Shown here in pieces: positions 51,481-61,072 of a stretch of 64,000 nt of DNA. The notes beneath the pieces are model-generated. The model worked only from the letters and a program-made list of their open reading frames with translations, was not told the DNA's origin and did not search any database. Position numbers and translations under genes: made by a program. The number at the start of each line of letters is the position of its first letter. The stretch's first letter is position 1. Source of the DNA: Phylloscopus collybita (taxonomy: Eukaryota; Chordata; Aves; Passeriformes; Phylloscopidae); assembly GCA_027886175.1 (NCBI GenBank), contig JAJNNQ010000006.1, forward strand, positions 13,669,001 through 13,733,000. Direction: 5' to 3'.

Positions 51481-54400
51481 CAAAATAAGTTTTCCGGTAA
51501 GAAAGATGCCCGGGTATAATAAAATCTTACCGCAGGGGGTGTCACAAATCATTTAAGAAACCATCTTTGCTTAAATAATAGTTCCTTTGAAATAAATTCG
51601 GGGTTCGCAAATCACGATTTGGCTTGAAGAGGCATGAATTCTATTATATGTACAATTTAATCACGGGGTATTTAAAATAGACATTTCCATCTAAAATCCA
51701 ATCAGAAACCAACACAGTACCTCGAGGCATTAAGATGATCATCTCCATTTTGCATTTGTAAACTGGTAGAAATAAATGTGGCTTGTGGATACCAAGAGGT
51801 CAAGTACGGCTGCTCAAATATTTTTCTTACAAAATGACGGATTTATTAGACAAATAAGTGGCCCGGCTGATGCAAAACCCCCAGTGATTGAATTTTGACG
51901 TTGAGTCAACAACAACTCGAACTACATCAGTGCTCCAAGATTTAGTTATGATGGTAGAGATTACTGAACAAATAGGAGGCAGAAATGAATACAGATTTCC
52001 TAGGATCTGCCCCTGGCACCCTCTTCTTGACATTCCCCTCCATATGCTATCCCTATTCACAGTGTATTCTAATTAAAGGACTGGGCTATGTCTTCTAATT
52101 TTACAAGAACTTTTAAATAATTAGTCTGGTGTGTGTTAAAAGGGACAGCTTCAGACATAAGGGGATTTCAGTCCCTTTAGGATCTCTCCTCGGCTTTGCA
52201 GTTATCACAGCCCCCTCCGTGAGGAAGGGAGGAAAACGCCTCTGATTTGATTGCAGAAAGATGTGAACCCTGATCAAACTGCCGTATGCAAACACAGGCG
52301 TCAGCGGTTCATTTCCAGCCCATTCAAAGAGGATGCCTGGGGAGGGGGTGGAGGGGAAGGGTTCTGTTCGGGATTTTGGTGTGAGATTGGGTGGTGGTTT
52401 TTTTCCCCCTTCCCAGTGGAAAAGATGTTGAGGGTCCAGCATTCCTGTGAAAATCTGTCCACGGATCCAAATCGCCTCTGAAATCAGAGGCGTTGGGCTG
52501 TGTAGCCTGCAGCGCCTCGACAGCGGAATTTTTACCACGCTGAACCTGCCCTCTGCGTCCTTTTCCCCGCTCTCTCTCCTTCCCCCGCTCTGGCCTCCCC
52601 ACCCTACAGGTGTGTGTATCTAAGGAGAGTTCCCGGGTCTGAGCGCTGTCAGCCGGCAGGGAACAAGCCGTGTGCCGGAGAGCCTGCGTGAGCTGGGCGA
52701 AAGCGGTGTTATTCTTGCTTCATTTCTTCAGCGCTTTGGAGCGTTACTTTTACTTGCTAATCACGAAGGGGCGCTTAAATAATTGAGAGTACGTTTAAGC
52801 ATAAAGCAGTCAGTTTCTAATCTTTTCAGGGGAAAAGGGACTAATCTGCACCTGCTGTGAGAGCCCTTTTTTTATTTATTCTGTATATTACTTCCACTCC
52901 AAGCTGGACCTGATGGCTCCAATTACAGTTGAGCCTTGCAGAATCCATACCCTCCCTTTCGCAGTCCTTTTCTCTCCTTCGCAGCAATAAACTTTTCTTT
53001 GGCAGAGAAGAGGGAGCGGGGTGATCTTAACAGACACCATTTAGCCGAGATTATAATTTATTTATTTTCTACGAGATGGTCTTCAGAATTCCCAAGCTTT
53101 CCAAATTTGCCTTCTTTCTATTGCCTCTACTGTTTTGTATGCATATTTGTAGAATAGAGAAGCACTGACTGTCACGGTGGTCTGGATTATTTTTTAACAG
53201 GGAATGGTTCGAGAGGAGTGTTTTAAAGTAGATTTTCTCCAATTAAGCGTTTGGGAAGAAATTCTTTAATAAGTCTTTCCTGTGCTACTTATTTTCCCTG
53301 CCGTGTTTTTACATTGGGTAGAGGCATCTCAGAGTATTGCCAAAGTTAATTCTAGATTTTTATCTCTCCAACCTACTTAGGATGCAAAAAGGAAAAGGAA
53401 AAAAAAAAAAAAAGGGAAAAAAAGTCAAATTAAAGTGAGTCCTCCTGTCTTGCTTTCTCCCAGCAAATAACTTGCAGCACCTAATAAATCCAGATGGAGT
53501 TCCTCATATAGCCCGGTGCAGAAATAATTATTGTCCTGGCTTGTTTCATGTCAGAGGCCTCTTTGGCTCATCTGTCATGAAACCAATTTCACTTTATTTA
53601 CATCCATTTGCTAGTTTAATTACTGTGCTGATGAATAGCCTGAAGGAATTAAGTTACGAGTCTGTGGAAACCTAAAACGACAGATATATGGGTTACCTTT
53701 TAAACAGAGGAAGAAAATGATGGGTGGTGTGCGCACCAAAATTTAAAGGTAATAAGAGACTCTTTGCTAGGTGGAAATGCAGAATCAACTGACACTCAGC
53801 CCATGCATTTACCTCTGTCTATGTAAAGTATTGCTTTGAAAGACACTCGTATTTTTGCAGGTTTAATACAATCTGTATTAAAGCAAAGGTTCTTCAAGAT
53901 GGGTGCCAGATTTAGATCTAAACACAGATGTACTCATTATTTTTGCAGCCACAGAAAGAGGAAAAATGTTAGAAAATAAGTTGAAAGTAAGTCTTAGAGA
54001 CTGGCTTCAACATAACCTATGCACTGTACCGTATAATACATATCAATAGGGCTACTATCCTATGTCTGCAATTGCAGAATTAATCTCAAGCACCTCTTCC
54101 CTCTGGCTTGCCTCTCTGTGGTGCTCTGTACCAACAGAGGGAATTTCAACCAGCTTGGGGATCTTGTGCTTTTTACATAAATCTGCAAAACAACAGAGCT
54201 TGTCCTTGCCTTAGCTGTAGCCTGCATCCTCTCCTCTTCTTCGGGTGTTTTTCCATCATTTGCATCACATACATGCGTGTCACTTGACCTGGAGATCAGG
54301 GCTAGGAAACCTGCCCCATCCACCAGCGCAGATCCCTGCTGCAGGATCTTGGCACACTGAAACGATCCTGCCCTCCCCTCCTCCACACTCAGTAACTTTC

Positions 54401-54900
54401 CTGAGCCGTTTTCCTGAGCTGCTGCTTTTATAATAATCTAGAATTTCAAAACTTTATGCAGCAGGTACTTGAACGATATGTCAGTCTCTTTAATGTTCCC
54501 TCTCGGTCATTGTGAAAGGAAAAGAAAACTGAATAACTCCGTGGCCTCGGAATTAGGTCGGGCAATTATCAATTAGCTCGGAATTATCAATTGCCCGGGC
54601 TGTGCCCCATCGCGTCACCTATGGACTGGCAAACGAGGTCCAGGAGGAGCCCGTGTGAGCATGTTGATTCTAACCCTGGAGAAAAAGTCCCCCCAAACCC
54701 CTGTCTTCCAAACAAAGGGTAGAAACCAGACCTGAGAGCCCGTGCATCTTCTCGGGCGCTGAGCCTGAAAGGCACAATTTTATGTGGGCACGCTTTGAGG
54801 GATGCATGAAAAATTCACATACACAAGAGCACTCTGATACATAGACTGCTTCTTCTCCCTCGCCCGGTAATTTTGTGGATCCAGTCCTTTTGTGGATCTC
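51481..54900. other. Mixed AT/GC non-coding DNA, possibly regulatory
   Basis: Alternating AT-rich and moderately GC-rich blocks with no recognisable exon. It includes an inverted CGGTAAGA/TCTTACCG pair (51495-51502 and 51525-51532) giving donor-like strings on both strands, an A run at 53400-53414, and the AATTATCAATT direct repeat at 54564-54592. The texture is unlike the left two thirds of the window and suggests a regulatory landscape. Confidence 0.45.
54564..54592. promoter_or_regulatory. Duplicated AATTATCAATT homeodomain/ONECUT-like sites
   Basis: AATTATCAATT occurs at 54564-54574 and again at 54582-54592. The pair is enclosed by the inverted CGGGCAATT/AATTGCCCG, and CTCGGAATTA also occurs twice (54547-54556 and 54577-54586). 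TATCAAT resembles ONECUT/CUT-type sites and ATTA/TAAT is the homeodomain core. The structure looks like nested local duplication. Confidence 0.35.
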
Positions 54901-54955
54901 ACGTGGGACAAACCTTCCTTGAAGAAATGATGTGAGGCAATAGGCAATAGGGCAG

Positions 54956-54964
54956 ATATAAAAG
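54956..54964 (+). promoter_or_regulatory. TATA-like box
   Basis: ATATAAAAG on the plus strand, preceded by two close copies of GGCAATAG and followed by a more GC-rich region. The expected start would be near 54985. No CAP or EST evidence is available. Confidence 0.35.
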
Positions 54965-55206
54965 TGGTGAGGATGGCCAGAGCTCTGGCTGCCTGCGGGG
55001 GAGACGATGCTTGATTCGCTAGCAAAAGCCTTCTTCTCAGACACACCCTCCGCAAGGAGATGGCTGAAGGGGCGGACAGAGACCCCCTTTGTCACAGAAG
55101 TTGAGCAGCACTTTAAAATCAAATCCTTTGCCGGGGGAAACGGGACGCATTCCCCCTTCCTGCCTCAAATATCGCTATCCACTAACCCAAGCTGGTTACA
55201 CCGAGG

Positions 55207-55215
55207 CTATAAAAG
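55207..55215 (+). promoter_or_regulatory. TATA box candidate
   Basis: CTATAAAAG within GAGGCTATAAAAGAGCA is a near-ideal TATA context on the plus strand. It lies about 270 bp upstream of a CpG-rich block (55480-55740). The expected start would be near 55240. It could drive a plus-strand transcript, possibly non-coding; the 123-codon open frame around it (55007-55378) is not recognisable. Confidence 0.4.
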
Positions 55216-55479
55216 AGCAGATCAAAAGAGAATTACAGCTGCCTATTCGAGGTACTCCGGGTCTTTATATCTGAGAGAAATGAAAGGAGAAAGTGTACAG
55301 CAACACAGGGTGGGGTATGAAAAGCTCCCTTCCCCCCGCTGCCCGCCTCTCCCCTCTTCTCTCTGCCCCTTTGATTAATAGATCCATGTGGCTAACGGCC
55401 TGACATATGGTGTGCGAAGCAGCTTGAGATGGTACCTCGGGCATACCCTACGGCTATTAACATATTACAGGCTTCTGTG

Positions 55480-55740
55480 CAGCCACAGACGGACAGAGGG
55501 AGAGTCTGGCGGACAGACAGCCTCCCCTCGGCCCGCGCCGCCCGCCGGAGCTCTCCGTGGTGCTGAAGCGCCGCCGCTCCGCTCCGCTCCGCTCCGCCTG
55601 CGCGCAGCCCCCGCTCCGCCTGCGCGCAGCCCGCCCGCGGCGTCTCCGCCGTGCTGGAGTTCAAAAAGCAGGCGTGCACGCCCAGGCGGATTTGAAAGTC
55701 CTGCGCCGCTTTCAAACGAGGAGGAGGAAAGCAACATCGG
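55480..55740. promoter_or_regulatory. Small CpG island with GCTCC repeats
   Basis: GC-rich with many CpG. It contains a (GCTCC)n run around 55575-55594 and a direct repeat of GCTCCGCCTGCGCGCAGCCC at 55591-55610 and 55613-55632. It lies downstream of two plus-strand TATA-like boxes. It could be the 5' part of a transcript, but no coding exon can be recognised; open frames on both strands are typical CpG-island by-products. Confidence 0.55.
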
Positions 55741-55770
55741 CACAACTCCTTGTACATAATCTAGGGATTT

Positions 55771-55787
55771 CTCTCCTCTCTCTCTCT

Positions 55788-55831
<44 letters not shown>
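55771..55831. repeat. CT microsatellite followed by T41 run
   Basis: CT-rich repeats (to 55790) run into 41 consecutive T (55791-55831). A long homopyrimidine tract directly after a CpG island could disturb nucleosomes; it is also error-prone in sequencing. Confidence 0.9.
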
Positions 55832-57190
55832 CACATTAAGAAGAGGAGATATTGCTAGGCATATAACTCCTTTATCACAGAGTACACAAAAATTGCCTAC
55901 TGTAGAATCCGGTCGCATACCCAACGCAGTGCCAACTTGCAGTGCAAAAAAAGACTTTCCTGCCAATGATCCAAAAGTTAGGGAGCTGGCACCTAAACGC
56001 ACCCGGAGGTGTGGGAGAGAGTTTATTCCCAGCTGTGGTGTTGGGAAGGAGAAATCGTATTAGACAAAATAGTGGCTTAGAATGCAGCAAAACCCGAGGT
56101 GTATTTAATACATTTCAAGGGTTCTGACAGAAACATACATCACCCCTGCACTTTGCCTTGTAGTCCCCTGTAGGTAGCTGCCCCGACTCTTTTTAACTTT
56201 GTTCTGGCTGGTTTGTTGGGAAATAAATGCTAACACCAGATTAAATGTTTCAGGTAGCTTCATCTTCTGATTTCAGTAAAATAGTGTTAATAAGGAGCTT
56301 TGATGTTGTTTTACTTTCAGACTGTATGCCTTAAGGCAGAAAAGCGCATAAAGCTACCTGGGAAAGTAAATTGCCAGAAGCGAAGAGCACCCCCACCCCC
56401 CCACCCCCCGCCCCCTTCAAAATCCTGTAAGTACTCCTCTCTTACATCAAACCGACCCTATGCAGAGCAGCGCTAGCTGTTTTGAGATTTCCTGGCTTTC
56501 ACAAATATCTCTTCTTTCAATGCACACACGGCGACGTGTGCCCCTGTGTTTTTGTGTGTGTGCACATTTCAGTATTAGCAGTTGCTAATGGAACTGAAGA
56601 TTATGGGGGAGAATACGAAAGGGTCATTGCCATAGCTTTTTTTTTTTTTTCTCTTATAATTATTTTCTTTTTCCCTAATAAGAATACAAAATCCCATGGG
56701 ATAAAGCCTCCTAGAGATTTTCGGTGAGGAGTAAAGCCGATGCAACGTGAGTAGAGAACTGTAGATCTCCACCACGCTAAAGCAGCCCTGAATAAAAAGT
56801 TCTGTATCCTATGTGTGTATTTGGGGCTTTCTTAGCTATTTCACCAGTAGCCTCCTCTATTCTTTCGGGAGCCCGTCACATCAGCATCGCAGATTCCTCA
56901 CACACAATCAATACATTCTGCATACACGAGTCTCCCTCGCATGCTCTCTTCTTCTCGTGTTCCCTCTCTATTCTGCTTTGCCTCTCGTCGGTGGCCGGGG
57001 GTCCTACACGGGGCTTTTCTTTTAAGAAATTCGCGCCGACGATAGAGAGTCTCAAAAGCAAAACCTGCTTGCTCGCGTCAGAAATTTCGCTGGAGCCCAC
57101 ACAGCAACCTTCCAAGCATGCGGTTCGGTTTCAGGCAGACACAGCTTGTCTCTCTCCAGTCTCTCCTCTCCCCCCACCTCCCCCTCTATT
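55832..57190. other. Non-coding DNA with a C-rich four-run motif
   Basis: No exon recognised. It contains the four-run C motif at 56390-56415. The 56840-57190 part is pyrimidine-rich on the plus strand with scattered CpG, a possible promoter-proximal texture, but nothing specific can be called. Confidence 0.45.
56390..56415 (-). other. G-quadruplex (minus) / i-motif (plus) candidate
   Basis: C runs of 5, 7, 6 and 5 separated by single bases (A, A, G). On the minus strand this is a G-quadruplex motif with four long G runs and 1-nt loops, among the most stable forms predicted. Formation in the cell is not shown by sequence. Confidence 0.7.
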
Positions 57191-58020
57191 CCTCTTACAG
57201 CAGTGCTTTAATAAAGTCACATAAGTGATTGAAATTAACATAAATCATTATTAGTTATTAGGATTTGCTCTAAATTACTCTGTGAATATAACACCAAACC
57301 CCATCTGCCACTCCTGCTCTAGCAGCAATAGATTGCAGATAAAATAAATGTCCTTACCCCATTAGAATGTTCCTGTCTCTGTAGCCAAAAGCCAAACAAA
57401 AGCAATAAATACAGAGCTTTTTTCTCTCCACTATTCAGCTGTGACTGTTTTCATCAGCTCTTCCTCTAGAAAAGCTCAATAGCTGCCTGAAAATATTGCA
57501 TTTTATATCACCAAAGGGCGATTAATATTGCATTAACTGTATTTAACATTTTTTAAGCGCGAGTAATCTGAAATGAGTAAGTTTCTGTTACTAAATACAG
57601 GGGATGTCAGAGCTGGTGAAAACAGCTTAAAATATCTGTATAAACAGATTATTTGTTTCATACTTTGTATTTTTATAATGTTATGGTATAGTGTGCTCTG
57701 TTTGAAGTAGAAGAAGCCATGCTAATGGTCTGTTTAAAGTATTCTGACACTGTCTGGAGACATCCAAGTCTCTGCCTTCATTAAATGTTTATTGTCAACA
57801 CTTCAGTGAAAAAAAAAAAAAAAAAGTCTTGTGTAAGTGAATTTCCACTGCTGGATGCTGTCAACACTTTGTTTTATTCTGATCCGCGTGTACAAAAGTT
57901 TGTATACATTATGCTGAAGTGAAGAGAGGCAGAGATTTAGTGAGCTATAATTAGTTACCAAACAAACTTTTGTCAGTAATTCGGTTTATATAATGACCAT
58001 AATCAAGGGCTAAGTTATGT
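57191..58020. promoter_or_regulatory. AT-rich candidate enhancer block
   Basis: Dense ATTA/TAAT cores (for example GAAATTAACATAAATCATTA and TTAGTTATTAGG near 57228-57262). Two inverted SOX-like pairs, ACAAAAGTTTGT (57892-57903) and ACAAACTTTTGT (57962-57973), lie at its right end. It sits between CpG-rich blocks. The composition resembles conserved non-coding elements near developmental genes, but conservation cannot be tested here. Confidence 0.3.
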
Positions 58021-58123
58021 ATATCGGCGCCTCGTTTCCTTTCCGCACAGCCCGTAAAAAAGATGTGTTCATGTTGACATGCTATCTTCTTGTCACGGAA
58101 CACCCTTTATAAAATTAAGTAAA

Positions 58124-58156
58124 GAAAAAAAAAGCAACAACAACAACAACAACAAA
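58124..58156. repeat. Short A run and (CAA)n repeat
   Basis: An A-rich start leads into about seven CAA units (58135-58156). A simple microsatellite. Confidence 0.85.
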
Positions 58157-58199
58157 AATTCAAACCAAAAGCATACACACAGATCTTACATCTTTTAGC

Positions 58200-58420
58200 T
58201 TTGCCTCACAATTTTAAATTTCTTTCTTCCACGCGGGCAAAGGGATGAAAAACCCTCTCCGCACGCCGGTGTTTGCAGTATGAGCCGTCTGTCTGCTCCG
58301 CCGCTGGACCCGGGTTCGGGGAGGATTGTCCCCGCACCGGCACCCGCCCCGTGCTACAGCCCGTGCGAGCGGCAGGGGCGGCCGGCATCCTCACCCGAGG
58401 AGTCACTTTGGAGTCTTTTA
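58200..58420. promoter_or_regulatory. Small CpG-rich block
   Basis: GC-rich with many CpG (for example CCGCCGCTGGACCCGGGTTC near 58300). Frames on both strands are uninformative. It may be a satellite of the larger CpG-rich domain at 58.8-59.8 kb. Confidence 0.45.
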
Positions 58421-58789
58421 TGGCTCGCTTGTGGAAATCAGTGAGAAGTTACCATCTATCTTCAACGTACCAGGGCCGAGTGTCTCTTAAAAAATTATTA
58501 ATTTTTATATGAAGCCTTTTAAATACTTTAAATATAGCCTTTAGAGTGATTAACTTCTTAAGACATCATTTTCAAAAGTAATTTCCCCTACCCCCCGACT
58601 GCCTGATAAATTTTAATTTTATATTATGACAAAAAGAAGCGTTTAACCACTTTCCCCCCAGAGTTAGAGATGCTGTGGTACGCTTAGGTAAGTAGGCTGA
58701 AGGAGTTAAAAAGCGGTTCAAAGGAGGACGCCTGCTTTCCCAGAGGGGCTGTGACTCCAATTTGGGAAGCAGATTTTGCATGTACAGCT

Positions 58790-59190
58790 GTCCCTGGACG
58801 ACCAGGCACGGCGAGCTCCCGAGCAGGGCTCGGCTGGCGACACGGCCATAAATCCGCAGCCGTGCAGAGGCCGGGCTCCCTGGCCCCCTCTGCCCGCGGG
58901 AGCGCCGCGCTGAGCGCGCCTCAAAGTTGCATCTTAAACCAGCAGGCGGAAAGGGCCTCGGCGGGGGAGGGCGAGCATCCCGCGGCGCCTCCGCCCCCCG
59001 CGGAGCAGGAGGCGCGGTGGGGGCCCCGCACCGCCTGCCTCTGCCGTCGGTGGTGCGGAAGAGGAGGCGGAAAGTGCGCGCCTGTGCCCGCGGGCGCTGC
59101 CTGCCCTGCCCTGCCCGGCCCTGCCCGCCCCCAGCCGCTGCCCGTGCCCCGCCGGCCCTCCGGTGCAGGCGCTCTTTCTGCTACGGCTGC
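58790..59190. promoter_or_regulatory. CpG island
   Basis: Strongly GC-rich with dense CpG, including GAGCGCCGCGCTGAGCGCGC near 58900 and repeated CCCTGCC units near 59100-59125. Open frames through it (153 and 210 codons, plus) are Pro/Ala/Arg-rich without a known domain. The 210-codon frame runs on into a poly(A)/poly(G) tract, so it is unlikely to be coding. This is a candidate promoter of an unannotated transcript or a distal island of a developmental gene. Confidence 0.7.
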
Positions 59191-59350
59191 TTCTTCAAAG
59201 ATTTATACGTGACATCTTATTTTAAATTAACTTTTGAGCCCTGGGTTTCATTCATCCATCCGCGCACCCACCGCCCGCCGCCTGCCTGTCTATCTCGCTA
59301 CGATGCGAAGAGACTTGCTTGCAGTTTTACCACCTCGGTCTCATCTCTGG

Positions 59351-59381
59351 GACCTATATATTCAGCTGACCTATATATTCA
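59351..59381. repeat. 14-bp direct repeat with TATA-like core
   Basis: GACCTATATATTCA occurs at 59351-59364 and 59368-59381, separated by GCT. The shared core CTATATATTC is TATA- or MEF2-like but not a perfect match to either. Probably a local duplication. Confidence 0.8.
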
Positions 59382-59440
59382 TCCACTGCTTTTCTCCCAA
59401 ACCGAGCCTCCTTCAGGTGCGAGGAGGTTGCAAAGGAGGG

Positions 59441-59519
59441 AAAAAAAAAAAAAAAAAAAAAAAAAAAGGCGGAAGGGGGAAGGAAGCGAAAGGGGGGGCT
59501 GGGGTGGGGGGGGGGGGGG
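59441..59519. repeat. A27 run followed by G-rich tract
   Basis: Twenty-seven A (59441-59467) are followed by a purine-rich stretch and then G7, G4 and G14 runs (59492-59519). The whole 80-bp stretch is almost pure purine on the plus strand and could adopt triplex (H-DNA) or G-quadruplex forms. Run lengths may be unreliable. Confidence 0.85.
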
Positions 59520-59569
59520 AGAAGAGTGGTGCAGCACGCCTCCCATCAAGCTGTCTTGACAACAATTAC

Positions 59570-59660
59570 TAAAGTTTTTAATTAGCCTCTTGTTATAATT
59601 CATTTTATTAATTTTCTAAATCTCAGGCCATGAATTATTAACGGCGGCCCCGTAATTGTG
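59570..59660. promoter_or_regulatory. Homeodomain-core cluster between G tract and CpG island
   Basis: At least six ATTA/TAAT/AATT cores lie in about 90 bp (ACAATTACT just left, TTTTAATTAGC, TTATAATTCA, TTATTAATTTT, TGAATTATTAAC, CGTAATTGTG). A CpG island begins immediately to the right. The sharp composition change makes the cluster more striking than the same cores in the AT-rich left part of the window. Confidence 0.4.
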
Positions 59661-59776
59661 TTTGCAGCGCTGCACGTGACGGCGGCGGCCCCGCCGCGCC
59701 GCGCCGCTCCCCGCGCGGGTCCCCTCCGCGCCCCGGCTGGGGAAGGGCCCGCGCCGCGCCGCGCCCCGCCATCTTA
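59640..59776 (-). promoter_or_regulatory. CpG island with E-box and YY1-like motif
   Basis: Dense CpG with GCCGC repeats. At 59673-59680 it has CACGTGAC (USF/MITF-type E-box). At its right end, CGCCATCTT (59767-59775) reads AAGATGGCG on the minus strand, the YY1 consensus. YY1 sites in this orientation are often just downstream of CpG-island transcription starts, so a minus-strand start near the right edge of the island is possible. This is inference; no exon is visible. Confidence 0.45.
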
Positions 59777-60716
59777 GTAACTCTTAAATAACATAATTAC
59801 CCATCATCAGACCCTCGTCTGGCAGGTGGAAACAGGTTCCCAAGCGGATTGGAATTCTGCCGCTGATCTTTTAAAAATCAATTAGGCTCGCCTCCGCTTT
59901 GGAATCAGCAGGTAAATATAATAAAGCTTTAAAAAAAAAAAATATAGCGCAGGCTGAAAAGCGAGATATAAATAACTGGAGGGATTTAAAATCGTTTGGG
60001 AAATGCCAGAATAACACAGGGCACCACCGGCGCTATCAAGCTTTATGCGCTCGAGTCCGTCAGAGTTAAAATAATTATCTTTCGACAAATCTATTTCTCT
60101 TCGGAGGAAAGGGGGGACACAGGGAGGCGGGGAGGGAGGCACATAAACCATAAAGTCAGTGCTGTAGGACACTTCATTCTCCTTCTGGGGAGCCTTTTTA
60201 CTTGTTGAACCAGGACCGAATTAGTCTTAATAACACAGGAGAGTAAAAATCAATACGACCGTGGCAGTGGGTGTCTGTTACTCACTTATGATGGCCTAAT
60301 CTAAGTTGAAAGCAAGCGGAGAGCAAATGTTAGGCAGAAATTCCGGGAGCCAAACCGCGTCTAGCAGACTTAGGACTGGAAAAATCACACTAGGAAAGAG
60401 GCGAGACACCTCGGTTGTGGAGAAAAAAGGCCATTCAGGGGATGTCAGCACAGAATCGTTCATCGGCAAGGGGCACAGGCTGGAGCGCAGGAGCCCTCAG
60501 AGCCGCCACCCTGCAGCAGCCTCGGCCCCTGGCACATGGGGAGTGGAGGGGAGTATCTGTATCCTTTGGTCACAAATGGCTCTTCTCTGTGCGAGAAGCT
60601 GCGTACTGTTGGGGAATAAATGCGAACACATGTTCTGCCTTTTCGTCTTTTATCTTACTTTTTTTTTCCTCTGATGCAAAAGTTTTAACAGTCTTTAGGT
60701 TAAACCTTATAAACTA
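59777..60716. other. Non-coding DNA right of the CpG island
   Basis: Moderate GC with AT-rich patches, for example 59920-59945. Open frames to 122 codons are not recognisable. The sequence just right of the island (59777-59920) keeps a mixed, non-repetitive texture that could be conserved. Confidence 0.45.
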
Positions 60717-60717
60717 A

Positions 60718-60912
<195 letters not shown>

Positions 60913-61026
60913 CACTTGATTTTTCCTTTCGATATTTTCTATGAGGCATTTATTAAAAAGGCCTCACGAGAATTTTGTGGGTTTACAGACTATTCAGATT
61001 CATCTGACAGAAAGCAGGACGTTTTG

Positions 61027-61072
61027 GTTTTGCACAGTTTCCTACCATGAAAAATAGGAAACTCTGCAAAGC
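61027..61072. other. Stem-loop, 18-bp arms with one mismatch and one wobble
   Basis: Left arm GTTTTGCACAGTTTCCTA (61027-61044) and right arm TAGGAAACTCTGCAAAGC (61055-61072) pair around a 10-nt loop. There is one C/C mismatch and one T-G wobble as read on the plus strand. The stem is non-repetitive and not AT-only, so it is less likely to be chance than most. It is shorter than a standard miRNA precursor. It lies in the candidate 3' UTR and could be a structured RNA element. Confidence 0.6.

Noticed and set aside
50641..51552. 303-codon minus-strand and 259-codon plus-strand open frames
   Set aside because: Both overlap a CpG island where stop codons are rare. The translations are Pro/Gly/Arg-rich with no recognised domain, and both strands look equally open.
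58927..59559. 210-codon plus-strand open frame
   Set aside because: Starts in a CpG island and runs through the A27 and poly-G tracts (Lys run then Gly run). No domain recognised.
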